From Solea solea (lineage: Eukaryota > Chordata > Actinopteri > Pleuronectiformes > Soleidae), in contig NC_081142.1 of assembly GCF_958295425.1 (NCBI RefSeq), forward strand, positions 8,661,754 through 8,725,753: a DNA stretch of 64,000 nucleotides. Direction: 5' to 3'. Made by a program: the position numbers and the translations under genes. Of the stretch, positions 53,101 to 63,200 are shown piece after piece. Positions within the stretch are counted from its first letter, which is position 1; each line of letters opens with the position of its first letter. The notes beneath the pieces were generated by a model. That model saw only the letters and a program-made list of their open reading frames with translations. It had not been told where the DNA came from and searched no databases.

Positions 53101-55514
53101 GTTTCTTCCTCCCCATTTTTAGCAACTTGCTGAAATTATAACTTCAATTTTGTGGGCAAGGGTAACACTTTGATTTTTAATCCTGTTATCAGAGGTTATT
53201 TTTCAACAACTTCCCTTCCGATCATGTTTAAGTCTGATTCACTGTAGGCTTTCTCAGGCTGGGTGAGCCTTAACCTTGGAACCCCCCCCCCCCTCCCTTG
53301 CAGGAGGCACAGGCCAACATGGAAGGAGATGGAGGGAGTGGGGGCAGGCCAGGGAGTGCTGGAGCTGTATGGAGAAACCAAGGACCTGCCACATTATATG
53401 CTTTAACATGACTGGCAAATCCACCACGGTTAAACAAACTTAACCTTCATTTGTGAAACGGTGCAAATCAAAGGGCAAAAAACGACTTGTGCAAGTAATT
53501 ACCACCAGGGGAGAGCAACAGGGCAGAGGAAGGATGGAGGGAGGAAAGGTGGGAGGAAGGGGTGGGGGATGTGGGGGTAGGGTGGTCAGTCTCAGGGACA
53601 GCAAGCCGTTAACAGGTTGAATGGAAGGAAATGGGAATCATTTAAGGTGCGGGGCATTTTTAATGAGTTTGCTCAGAAATTGATTTTCCACTGTAATCTT
53701 TTATTTATATGCGGCTGGCGGCATATCCCCAGCAAAGTGAGGGTCAGCCCTCAGAGCACCCTGTCAAGTCCCCCCCCACTCCCTCAAACAACACCCCAAA
53801 GCCCAGGGAAAATTGTATTCTAGCTAAGGCAAATATTGTCCTGTCTTGGCTTAAGGGGCGAAAAAGCAGTTTGTTCTAAAAAACTTGCTCTTGACATTTT
53901 AACACCATCTAAGGGGCAACAGTAAGGGAGGGGAAGACACTTATTAAAGATAAGTGTGAAATTAAAAGTAGCTTTATAATTATAGAAAATGTTAAATATT
54001 TGTTTCTATTAGATTGATTTCATCATAAATCTAATACATTTTATAAATCTCATAAAATACCCTTACCCTTATTATTTTACTTTAGTAGTGATTAATTTTG
54101 TCACACCAATAAATTGGTAATAAAATCTGCACATGAATGTAACATTCAATTCAAAAAAACATTTATCATACATTTATAAAACCACAGAATCCCTTTTATC
54201 TCACGTCATTTTTTAAACATCTTTAAATAAAGAAATCTTATTTTGAACATGTTTGTAAACGGAACCAATGTTCCGTAAACAATTTAGGTTATCTTGCAAA
54301 TTCACAACAAAATGACCAGACAATGTAATAAACATAGCAAAAACAATTTTATGTACTTTTAAAAAAATATATATATAACAATAAATCTATAAATATACTT
54401 TGTCTGTAGGCTGTTAAGATATGTTCTAAATAATATGTGTTTCTAACCTCAGATTAGATTAATAAATACAATTTTTATTAGATTCAAGTGCTTACTTAAA
54501 AATTAAAAAGACAATTTATCATTGCATTTCACGGTCATTTCAGGGTTAATGAATTTTTTTATCTGTTTAATATGTTGTTCAAAATGCGGTGTCTCTCACT
54601 ACCTGCCAATGTAATAGTATTAGGCCTTTATAAGCGCTATTTTAAAAGCAGTGCTGTGTGAGTGAACGGTGACGTTATTAGAACTCTAGCCCCACTTAGC
54701 GGTAGAAGTAGAGAAGTGCAGTTTATATCTATAAAGCAAAGTAAACTGCACTAGCAATACTCACCTATAGCTTGTAACTTTACTTATAATTATACCATTG
54801 CATCTAATTACAAAACCCAACAAAACGTTACTCTTGTTTCTGTGTTATTACTCATCTTTGTTATATTCTATGTAATTGAGTAATATTTATTATGAATGTT
54901 TTAGTAAATATTAATTGAATTAAGTAAATATTTTAACTATTCTATTAAATAATTCAATATTTTCCAAAAACAAATATGTGCAGCTTAAGGGTTGTTTGAA
55001 ATACACTTTTATTTCACATTTGAAATGGCATAGATATATTTAAATTGCTACATAACATAACCACAAACACATGGCCATAGAACGTCTTGCTAGCGCAAAT
55101 TTTCTAATTCTATAATTCCATCAATTGGGCTCTTTTATAAACTTAAAAACACTGAAGCTTTCACTTCCTCATGGATTTTATAGGCAGAAATTCATTGAGA
55201 AGGAAAACAAAAGACATTCTCAGGATGTTCAGGACGGAACGGACTTATATAAAACTGAGCAACACTTGAAATCACTGTCAGAAAAGCTGACTCTTTTAAA
55301 AATAAAAATAACACTGGTGCTTTCATTTTCTTGTGGAGAGACTGGACATTTGCTGACATTCTCAGGGTGTGTCAGCCGTGGAGTCCAAATTAGCAGTCAG
55401 AAGGTCCTATGTTCTGTACAAAAAAAAAAAAAAGGTTATCTATATGCTTTTCACCTAATTTCTACTAACTCAAGGATGCACATTGATATTAAATTTTTTT
55501 AAATTTACATATAT
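50116..55514. other. gene-free interval
   Basis: No supported gene. It holds a (CT)n tract at 50339-50378, an (AC)n tract at 51842-51866 and a 12-nt C run at 53282-53293. From 53.9 kb on it is strongly AT-rich. The stretch 53600-53760 (TTTTAATGAG, ATTGATTTTCC, TTTATTTATATGCGG) is repeat-free and looks like a possible conserved element. The 125-codon frame at 55125-55502 has no family features. Confidence 0.7.
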
Positions 55515-55640
55515 GGCCCTGTGATGGACTGGTGAACTGCCCAGGGTATACCCCACCCATCGCCCTATGTCAGCCGAGATTGGCACAGAACTCCCCGCGA
55601 CCCTCAGGGGATAAAGCAGTAGAAAATGGATGGATGGATA
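55515..55640 (+). mobile_element. 3' tail of a tRNA-SINE/LINE family (truncated copy)
   Basis: The order CCCTGTGATGGACTGG, CAGGGTATACCCC, CATCGCCC, GAGATTGGCACAG, CCCCGCGACCCTC, GATAAAGCAGTAGAAAATGG and then (GGAT)n is the 3' half of the same family as the full SINE at 28893-29276, here in plus orientation. The tRNA-like head is missing. Confidence 0.85.
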
Positions 55641-55675
55641 TTACAAATTATGTGTACATTATTTTGTAATATTAC

Positions 55676-55782
55676 CTGTATGGCCAGGTGTCTTGCTTTT
55701 GTAGTCCTAAGTAGTTGCTATTGTGATACAAAGGCTGATGCTCCTCATGTTCTTAAAGACTGTTGTGACTTCCTGTTCAAGT
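55676..55782 (-). ncRNA. candidate internal exon of an unidentified, probably non-coding, minus-strand transcript
   Basis: On the minus strand a pyrimidine-rich acceptor (ttctgttttccttttag) precedes 107 bp that end in ACAG with donor gtaata. All three frames contain stops. Joined to the ATGAAG exon at 58461, the frame would stop after three codons. If real, this is a non-coding exon of a transcript starting at the 58.5-kb promoter candidate. It is supported only by splice signals. Confidence 0.2.
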
Positions 55783-56057
55783 CTAAAAGGAAAACAGAAA
55801 TGTAATGACAAGAAGCAGTAACTCACTTTACATAGCGCTGTAAAGTGACAACAACAGAGTTATACTTTCTATATAATAAGTACATAACAAATAACATAAC
55901 CTGCTGGTTAGACCAGGGTAACTGCTGGTGTATGTGATGTGACATTATTGTTATAATACAGTTTTCAAAGGGAAAGTCATTGAAAGTAGTTAAGAAAGAA
56001 TAAGCAAAAACAGTTACACAGACAAATGCATTCCTCCAGCACAGTTATGGCTCCCAC

Positions 56058-56223
56058 AGAGTCGGGCGTACTGTACCCATACTGTGAGCGACGCTGACCT
56101 GTGCGCACCGTCCGCGAACGTTTGAGGTTTCATGGTCCAGCGTATCGTGTTGCATTTAATACAGGTCTATGTGAAGACTTGAGTGAAACTGAATGCGTGT
56201 ACACGGAGACCGCGCTATGGGGT
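56058..56223. other. CpG cluster left of the tandem repeat
   Basis: About 15 CpG dinucleotides fall in ~165 bp, against a very AT-rich surrounding. No open frame or tRNA fold is evident. It may be part of the repeat element starting at 56224 or a small unmethylated islet. Confidence 0.4.
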
Positions 56224-56690
56224 ATCCACACGTATTTCTTGATTTGAATGTGTGTTTTGAGATCCACAAATAAAAAAATCCAATTTGTAACTTGTATATG
56301 GATTTTTACAAATATAGATTAGTATTTGTAAATAATATTAAATTTGTAAAACTGAAAATTGCATTTGTGAATTGTGATTCTGCATTTGTGGACCGCCAGC
56401 ACACACATTCCTCTCTTTCCAGTCATGGATTTTTGAGACCGTCTTTGCGTGAAAGTCGCACAGATCGACACGTATGTGCAGAAGGTGATCTACAAGTATG
56501 TCTGGATTTGCATGCGTGTTTTTAGATCCACACATAAAAAAAAAATAATAATAATAAGTAAATTGTATATTGATTTTTACAAATAATATGACATTTGTAA
56601 AACTGAAAATTGCATTTGTGATTCCACATTTGTGGATCGCCAGCACACGCATTCCTCTCTTTCTACAGTTAAGGATTTGTGAGACGTTAT
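56224..56690 (+). repeat. 264-bp-period tandem duplication (two diverged copies)
   Basis: Copy 1 starts at 56224 and copy 2 at 56488. Shared blocks appear in the same order: a cacgtatttcttgatttg-type start, gatccacaaat, tggatttttacaaat, then atttgtaaaactgaaaattg, catttgtgga-cgccagcacac and cattcctctcttt. Copy 2 fades at about 56684. The family is not recognised. The start motif recurs inverted at 57848-57895. Confidence 0.75.
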
Positions 56691-57624
56691 ATTTGTCTCA
56701 ATAATGCTTCCTTTCATCAGCAGGTGGCACTGTTTTACAAGTACAATCTAGCTAAAGTGACAATGCACTCCATGGCATGGATGTATTATAAGAACTGGAT
56801 AGAGCACCTCCCCTTCGGCATGTCCATAAAGAGCGAAAGGCATGATGGGAGTACGTTACTAACATGTGCAAGTGGATTTCATGAATACTGATTGCACGTT
56901 TGCTTCGGGCTTTAAACCATGGATTTGTAAATGAACGTCAAAACCAACGATAGTGAATGTCGTAAGCTGAAAAGTATAATGACGTCATTACAGGTTAAAA
57001 TGATCAATTTAATGGTTCTGGCTTTTAAGTGTTGTTACAGGAATTATGTTGTTTTCTTGGACAATTTTTGCTTGATTTTCTATTCACTGATATACTGTAT
57101 GCTAATAACTGTCACAGGACTCAGAGATTTTATACATCATTGTCCAAGAAAATAATTTCAACATTAAGTACTTTCATGATGAATAAAAAAAAACAATTTC
57201 ATTGAATATTAACCATGAATATTATTTTTGGTCTCATTGCTATGCTTTTTATTTTGGTTTAAATTTCAAAATTTCTGTTTTTGTATAGGTGGCTTACAAA
57301 TAAATCTAAATTATCATTATAATTACAATTTATGGTAAATATAATAATCATCAAATATTAAAATAAAGTCAGGCCAGAAAACCTGCAGACTCATGATCAT
57401 ATTTAGGAATAACAATGTGTTAAACGTAATTTTATAACTCCAGATTATTTCACTCTACTTCATGTGTTTATCACATTTATCAGTAACTTTATGAACGATA
57501 GTGACGATAAGAGAAGCAGCCTCCCCGGGAGTCAGTGGTGATGTGAGCGCAGGTCTCAGTGCAACACACGGTCACAGCTCCACAGTCCACACCGTCATCT
57601 GACCCGTGTTCACGATGCCAGTAC

Positions 57625-57692
57625 GACTCCACACAGCAGGTCGTTGACTCATTGGCTGCCATTGACAGCTATAGACGTCAATTCGACCACTG
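57625..57692. repeat. possible old dispersed repeat fragment
   Basis: The stretch containing ATTGGCTGCCATTGACAG followed by TATAGACGTC resembles a motif I remember from interspersed fish repeats. No ends are visible. Confidence 0.3.
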
Positions 57693-57847
57693 CTCTGAAA
57701 ATGGCTGGCAGACAATTAATACATCAATAATAAGTTTGAAAATAAATACGAATGAGCAACGAATAAATAACTAAAACCTGCTTTGTTGTAATATTTAAAA
57801 AAAAAATGTAAAAGAAGTGCCTTAATTTATTAACATTTCACATAAAG

Positions 57848-57895
57848 TCAAATCAAGAAATACGTGTGGATCACCCTCTGCACATATACAAATAT
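57848..57895 (-). repeat. inverted copy of the start of the 56.2-kb tandem repeat
   Basis: Positions 57848-57871 are the perfect 24-bp reverse complement of 56224-56247. The similarity continues to about 57888 and matches the end of the first unit (tgtgcaga.ggtgat, near 56475-56489). The pair therefore brackets about 1.6 kb, as a transposon or a diverged tandem array with one inverted unit would. Confidence 0.75.
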
Positions 57896-58460
57896 TACTG
57901 GAACGAATTTAACCGCATACCCCATGATCCGGTTTGTTTGTTTTTTTTTTATTACACACCTCCAGGCGGTGAAAAAAAAAACTTTTATGACAGCAATTAT
58001 TTCAAAGTAGACCATGGTCGTTTTTATGCGTTCACAAATACACATATACAATCATAAATCAACTCAAGTCTATTGTATCAGTATCAACAATTGAAAATGT
58101 CAAAGGACTTCAACTTCAGTGACTTGTAACGGTCGAATAGTGGAGTTGGGGGTGGTTGGGGGGTCAACAGAGCTGACAGCACAACTTTTCCTTATTTCTG
58201 TAAAACGCATATCATGTAACAATGAAATTCACTCGTTCCAGCCAGCACACCACTTCCAGATTTGATAAAACCACGAGCTCATGTAATGAGGGCGAAAAGG
58301 ACATACCTCGTGCCAGCAAAGTTAGTTAGCTAGTTAGCTAGCTACCAGGAAAATACTCTATTTGCTAGCGCCGCAGCCGCCGCTGCTTTCAGTGCGGAGA
58401 AACTGATTTAACCAGGTAAGCCAACAGGAACGTAAAAAGTTTGTTTCGCTTAAAACTTAC
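57896..58460. other. spacer with no gene; short (TTAG/GCTA) run
   Basis: No protein-like frame. A short run of GTTAG/CTAG units lies at about 58321-58345. GC content rises toward the CGCCGCAGCCGCCGCTG stretch near 58370-58386, leading into the candidate promoter. Confidence 0.6.
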
Positions 58461-58608
58461 CTTCATGGTTCCATATTAGTCACGTTCCGTCTCAGTCAAA
58501 CTCCGCCAATCTAGTAGAGATGTGGACCATGGACGTGTAGTTCGTGCCTGACGAAAAACCGCTGAAATGCGGGGCGGGGCTTTTGACGTCATGCTCCGAA
58601 TGCGGAGA
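58461..58608 (-). promoter_or_regulatory. CpG-rich candidate promoter and first exon of an unidentified minus-strand transcript
   Basis: Reading the minus strand: a 5-bp-stem inverted repeat CTCCG/CGGAG (58594-58607), a palindromic CRE TGACGTCA (58584-58591), and a GC box (GGGGCGGGG on the plus strand, 58571-58579). About 110 bp further is ACCATGAAG followed by a consensus donor gtaagt, with exon end at 58461 and ATG at 58464-58466. An upstream ATG (58528-58530) opens a frame of 12 codons that stops before the donor. No TATA box is evident. A plus-strand donor (CAG, gtaagc) also occurs at 58413-58421, so bidirectional use is possible. No protein can be assigned. Confidence 0.4.
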
Positions 58609-58924
58609 AGGTTGCCAGATTCACTGATGTCACTCAATTACATTTTACTTGGAAATATCAACTAATTAAGCCAATGAACTGGTTTAGTGAAAATTACCTG
58701 GATGGAATGATTCAATTTACATTATAGCATAAAATTCCATCATGATACAGCAATACATGAAACGTTTTTTTAGAATTTCAAAATAAAACTGTTTGTTTAA
58801 ATAATATTCACACATACACACACACAGGTCTGTAAAAATCCTAAACAGACACTTACACTTGATACTGAGTGGTGGGCCACATGTTAGAGACCCCGTGCTA
58901 GAGGAAAGTCTTTCTCCAGCTCAA

Positions 58925-58938
58925 CCAGCAGAGGGCAG
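58925..58938 (+). promoter_or_regulatory. CTCF-like core motif
   Basis: CCAGCAGAGGGCAG fits the CTCF core consensus CCASYAGRGGGCRS at every position. It lies between the trabd2b 3' end and the CpG-rich promoter candidate at 58.46-58.61 kb, where an insulator would make sense. Occupancy cannot be read from sequence. Confidence 0.5.
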
Positions 58939-59063
58939 ATTAACACAAGCTGTTACACTTAACCTCAGTCTGCACTGATAACTGTACATTTAACTGCAAG
59001 TTATATTTTCAACACATCATTTGTGTGTAATTACTTAAGGTAAGATTTGTTTTACTCAATTTA

Positions 59064-59464
59064 CAGTGCTTAAAAATGTATTAGACCACCATCCAAAGCC
59101 ACAGCTGCCCTAAATTAGTAATTATCAAAATCATTTTTTATGTTTCTGTAACGGTTAATACACTAGTATGTAGATTATTGTTATCCATGAATTTTCAAAC
59201 TTACTGTTTTACATAAAACCAGAAAAAATAGTAAAGCACATTATTATTTCTTGATTAAGATGTCAAATTATAGTTATTTACTTGCATTCCTGAACAGAAA
59301 AAAAAATAGATTTAGTGGTTGAATATTATGCTAGATTAATTTCTCACTCCTCAAATTTGGGTAGAAAAAAAATGAATTCAGTTTGTATTCACCTTTTTCA
59401 AAGATTATTAAAATATTTATGTTTTCTCATTTTTATGACAGGTGGTCAAATTTGTTAAGCACTG
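59064..59464. mobile_element. Tc1/mariner-like MITE, 401 bp, flanked by TA
   Basis: The element begins CAGTGCTTAA...GACCACC (59064-59090). It ends with the reverse complement of nearly the same sequence (59441-59464); the ends differ by a 3-nt gap and a few bases. Both ends abut TA (59062-59063 and 59465-59466), the target used by Tc1/mariner transposases. The interior is AT-rich with no open frame, so the element is non-autonomous. It sits between the trabd2b 3' end and the candidate promoter at 58.5 kb. Confidence 0.82.
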
Positions 59465-59659
59465 TATATTGGTATATATACATGTGAAATGCACACATGT
59501 CTGACACTGGAAGGTGCATTTTGATTAGTCAAATGTCAAAATGAATGAATAATAACTGAATAATGATACAACACACTAAGTCCACAGAGAGTTTACTGTA
59601 TGTCATTACCACCAAAATAAATCATTTCTCTGGTGGAGAGAAATAAGCATTGCACACTT

Positions 59660-60245
59660 GATTGGTTTTGAAAGTTTATTTTTGTTTCATGTTTCTTCAA
59701 AAAGCAAGAAAATATACTCCTTTCTTCAAGAAATAATAAATATACAATATTTCTTTATGAACAAAATGGACAATTTACAACAGTGGTGACGCGTGTACCA
59801 CCCTCTACACAGTATTCTTTGACTTTTTTTGCGTTATAAAAATGGTTTGTTCTCATTAGTAATGTCAGTCTTATTTTTCTATACAGTATTACATTTTATT
59901 AGGTCGACAATTCCACCACACAATCTCCTCAGCATCACAGGTCTTCATTGTGCTACATGTTTGTAATTCTATGGTAATACTTTCATGAGGTTTGAAGACT
60001 CCACCCATGGCTGAGAGCTTATTCCACACACTTTGAGACTTGGCCATTCCGGCAGGTTGGAGCCCTTGCTGTGGTGAAGGCCAAACAGCAGCAGGACTGT
60101 CCCAATTTAGGACATCATGTTCTGACTAAAACCTCTTGTATGTTTTGATGGTCATTCCTGTTGTTTATCAGGTACATTCCACTGCTGTTGTACGGACGAC
60201 ATAGTGTCTGAGTGTTTGTCTGTGAGATAACGCTGTGTCTTGTGG
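59660..60245 (-). other. trabd2b: probable trabd2b 3' UTR with candidate poly(A) signals
   Basis: The sequence directly follows the TGA stop on the minus strand and shows no repeat. Minus-strand AATAAA hexamers appear as TTTATT at 59895-59900 and 59675-59680. I place the end at the distal signal, but either could be used. The MITE at 59064-59464 lies beyond it. The limits are inference. Confidence 0.5.
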
Positions 60246-63200
60246 TCAGGAGGTAAACAGCACGTTTGATAAGATCCAGGCTAAAAGACAAGATAGTGTG
60301 AGGGTGCTGTGGACTGAGGTTGCCTGAGCTGAGCTGGGACGAGGTGACACGGAGGACGATGGAGCTGCCTGTCGCTCTGTGACGTAGCTCTCCACCAGTC
60401 TGTGCTGCTCCTGATGGGTGAGTGGAGGCTCCACTGTCACATAGCCATTGATTATCCTCACATTTGTTGGTGCCGTTGTACTGGAGAAAAGACAACACAA
60501 GAGATCATGGTTCTGCTTAAAACTTGCATTAAAAAAAGTTAAAAAATTAAAGCTGCATGCAGCGTTGACCAGACCCTGACACATGTACATGTGGCTAGCA
60601 CATCTGCTAAATTCTGAAAACTGGACGAGTAAGGAAGATGTGATTTCCTCCTCATATGCCTTTGTTTTGGGTTGCCATAGCTACTGTGGTAGGGAATTTC
60701 ATCTGCCTTTGATGTGTGAGAGGCAGATTGTGTCTGTCTACGTTCAATTTCACTGCGGGAAAAATTAAAGCTGTAAGTGCATAACTTTTAAATATAAACA
60801 AATCTCTCTTACACATAAACCATTGTCAAACGAGTTCATGCAACGCTGATTAAGCTTTGTTTCTTAGTACAGCAGTATTTACTGTGCTACTCAGCAACAT
60901 ACTTCCCATGCTGTGCACACATGAATTGTTTTATGTCAAGACAGATGGAGGCAACTGCAACATTGCTCGAGTAAAGCAAGCCAGCTGCAAGCAAGTATGA
61001 CTGAAAACAAATAAAAGCCCACTAAAAATGTCTGAATTAATTCTCCTTGAAAACCTGGTTGTTAGAGTTTTTGTGTAATTCATATTCCCAAAAATTAAAT
61101 TGTTCGGGAGAGAAACAAGAGGAAGGTGGAAAATAATATTATATTATGTATTAATGTCTTCAATAACATTAATCTTGCTCAACCTTATTGAAAAAGATTT
61201 TTTTTTTTTTTTTTTTTACTGAAAAAGAAAAAAACACACACACACCAAGCAGGAAATCGAATAAAGTTATCTTGATTTTCTCACCCATCCCCAATGCGAA
61301 CCCACAGGTCACTGAAGAGACGGGGTCGCCCATGGCCACGGTGGGCTTTGCGAGGCCGCTTGTGTCGCCCAAATTCCTCCAGTTGGCTCAGGCTGTCAGG
61401 GAGCAGCATGTGAGGAAGCTCCTCACCACCCAGTCCAGGAATGTCCTCTGGGTCCTCCAGATCCACCTCTGATGGACTGGTCTGCCAGCCGGTGGGAGAC
61501 ACAGTGGCTGAGTCAGTGCTCTCTTCACTGGACCCTGCTGCAGGTTCTTCAGCTGGTTTACTCCTGAAGTAACAGGACAGAGAGAATAAGTATCATTTTT
61601 TCTTAATTAAAAACCCCCTTTCTGAACTTAGCTTCTCTAAAAACTCCCCCTTTTTTAGAGTAAATGCTATTTTTTCCCTGGTCCCTGAACACTCTACTCC
61701 ATTTACATTTTAGACCATTTTCAATTAAGTCAAATGCAGTATATGAGCGCCACACAGGATTCCTTCCTATATAAACACTGTACTGAATGACCAAAATACT
61801 CAAGAGGCCATGTTTGAGGAAGCTGTAAGTCTTGTGACTGGACAAGTGCGTCAAAAACTGACATCTGTCCAAAGCAGACCACCCAGAATCACCAACTCCT
61901 CCAAAGTGTTTGCCATGCTCCTCTTTCTTCCACCCATTACTCATACTTTCTCTGCTCTTGTTCTTTTTCTGTCAGCATAGCTTTGTGTTTCAAGGTGGAA
62001 CATCAAAAAAGAGCCTAAATTATACACATCATGAGCACTGAGACAAGCAGTGGGAAGTAAAAAAAATGAAAATGAAAAATCAGATTATAAACATTATATG
62101 TTATGATGGATTGGTTTAGTCGTGATTTTCGCTGCTTACTTTTAATTTGCTTGATCATAAATCTGATGCTCTGCACTTTTACTACAGGCTTCAGAGACAC
62201 CCATTCAGGTCTGATGTTTGGTTAGGGTGATGATAGCTCCAGGCCTGTGGTCAAGCTACTGTGGAGCCAAACCCAGCAGTAGTCTGCTCTGTCAGTCAGT
62301 CATATAATCACTCTCAGAGAACCTTCTGCCAGTCGAGTCGAAAACCCTCCAGGTCTGAGGCTAAGAAGTTTTCATAAACACCTCTCACGCAGCCATCTTG
62401 TGGTGTTTTCCTTTGCCTGTCCCATCACCTGTCGTATCAGCAAGTGTCAGCATGCATGCACACGTATAAAGTGTGTGGTCGTATGAGTGTGCAGCAAACA
62501 CGAGCGTTTTGTGACCACAGTAAGTCAGTCCACTTGTCAAGCTTCTAAACCAGAGCCACTGGCTAAAGCCCACAACTGTGCACGCAGAGCAGAGGGAAAC
62601 GGGGAGGCTACGTTTACAGCCGCTGTAATTGGCAGTGAGACGTTTGTAAAAGCCCCGGCTGGATGGTGGTACGGGGATGTTTTTACTGTTACAAAGAGAT
62701 TCCCCCCTTGTTGTGCCTTGTTTTTCCATTTCCACACTGATTCAAATGGCTCTTATAACTATTTTATGGACCCATGGATCAGCCTGAGAGGGGAGCGGCT
62801 CTGTGCCAAAGATAGGAACACACACGCACACACACACATACACATACACTGTAATATAAAGCAAGTTTGTAGAAGAAATTCAGCAGGAGAGAAGCCAAGC
62901 CTCTGTGTGAGGTGTGTGAGTTTGCATGCGCGTGCAGCCCTGCAGCCCTGCAGCCCTGTTCCTTGGCATTGTGCACCATTCCTCTCACCCTGCAAACACA
63001 CATGTATGTGTGTATATTATGCGTTTGTGTTGACTGTGGTAACAGTGGCTGCTGAGAACAGACAGAACCTCCACTGGCAGCTTGCCGTTGGCCGGCAGAT
63101 GCGAGAGCAAGGGAGGAAGGTGAGGGAGTTGATGAGCTATCAAAGCATTCCTGCATAGCTTAGCGTTATTTGTTGCAGAGCAGAATTTGGACAGCATCTG

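Noticed and set aside
55125..55502. 125-codon plus-strand frame
   Set aside because: AT-rich sequence, lysine-rich end from an A run, no domain and no splice or promoter context.
60115..60498. 127-codon minus-strand frame over the last trabd2b exon
   Set aside because: It is a different frame from the one that joins in phase to exon 61285-61563 and yields the GPI signal.
62487..63158. Longest open frame in the window, 223 codons, plus strand
   Set aside because: It lies inside a trabd2b intron on the opposite strand, crosses an (AC)n tract and tandem GCAGCCCT units, and shows no domain or sensible composition.
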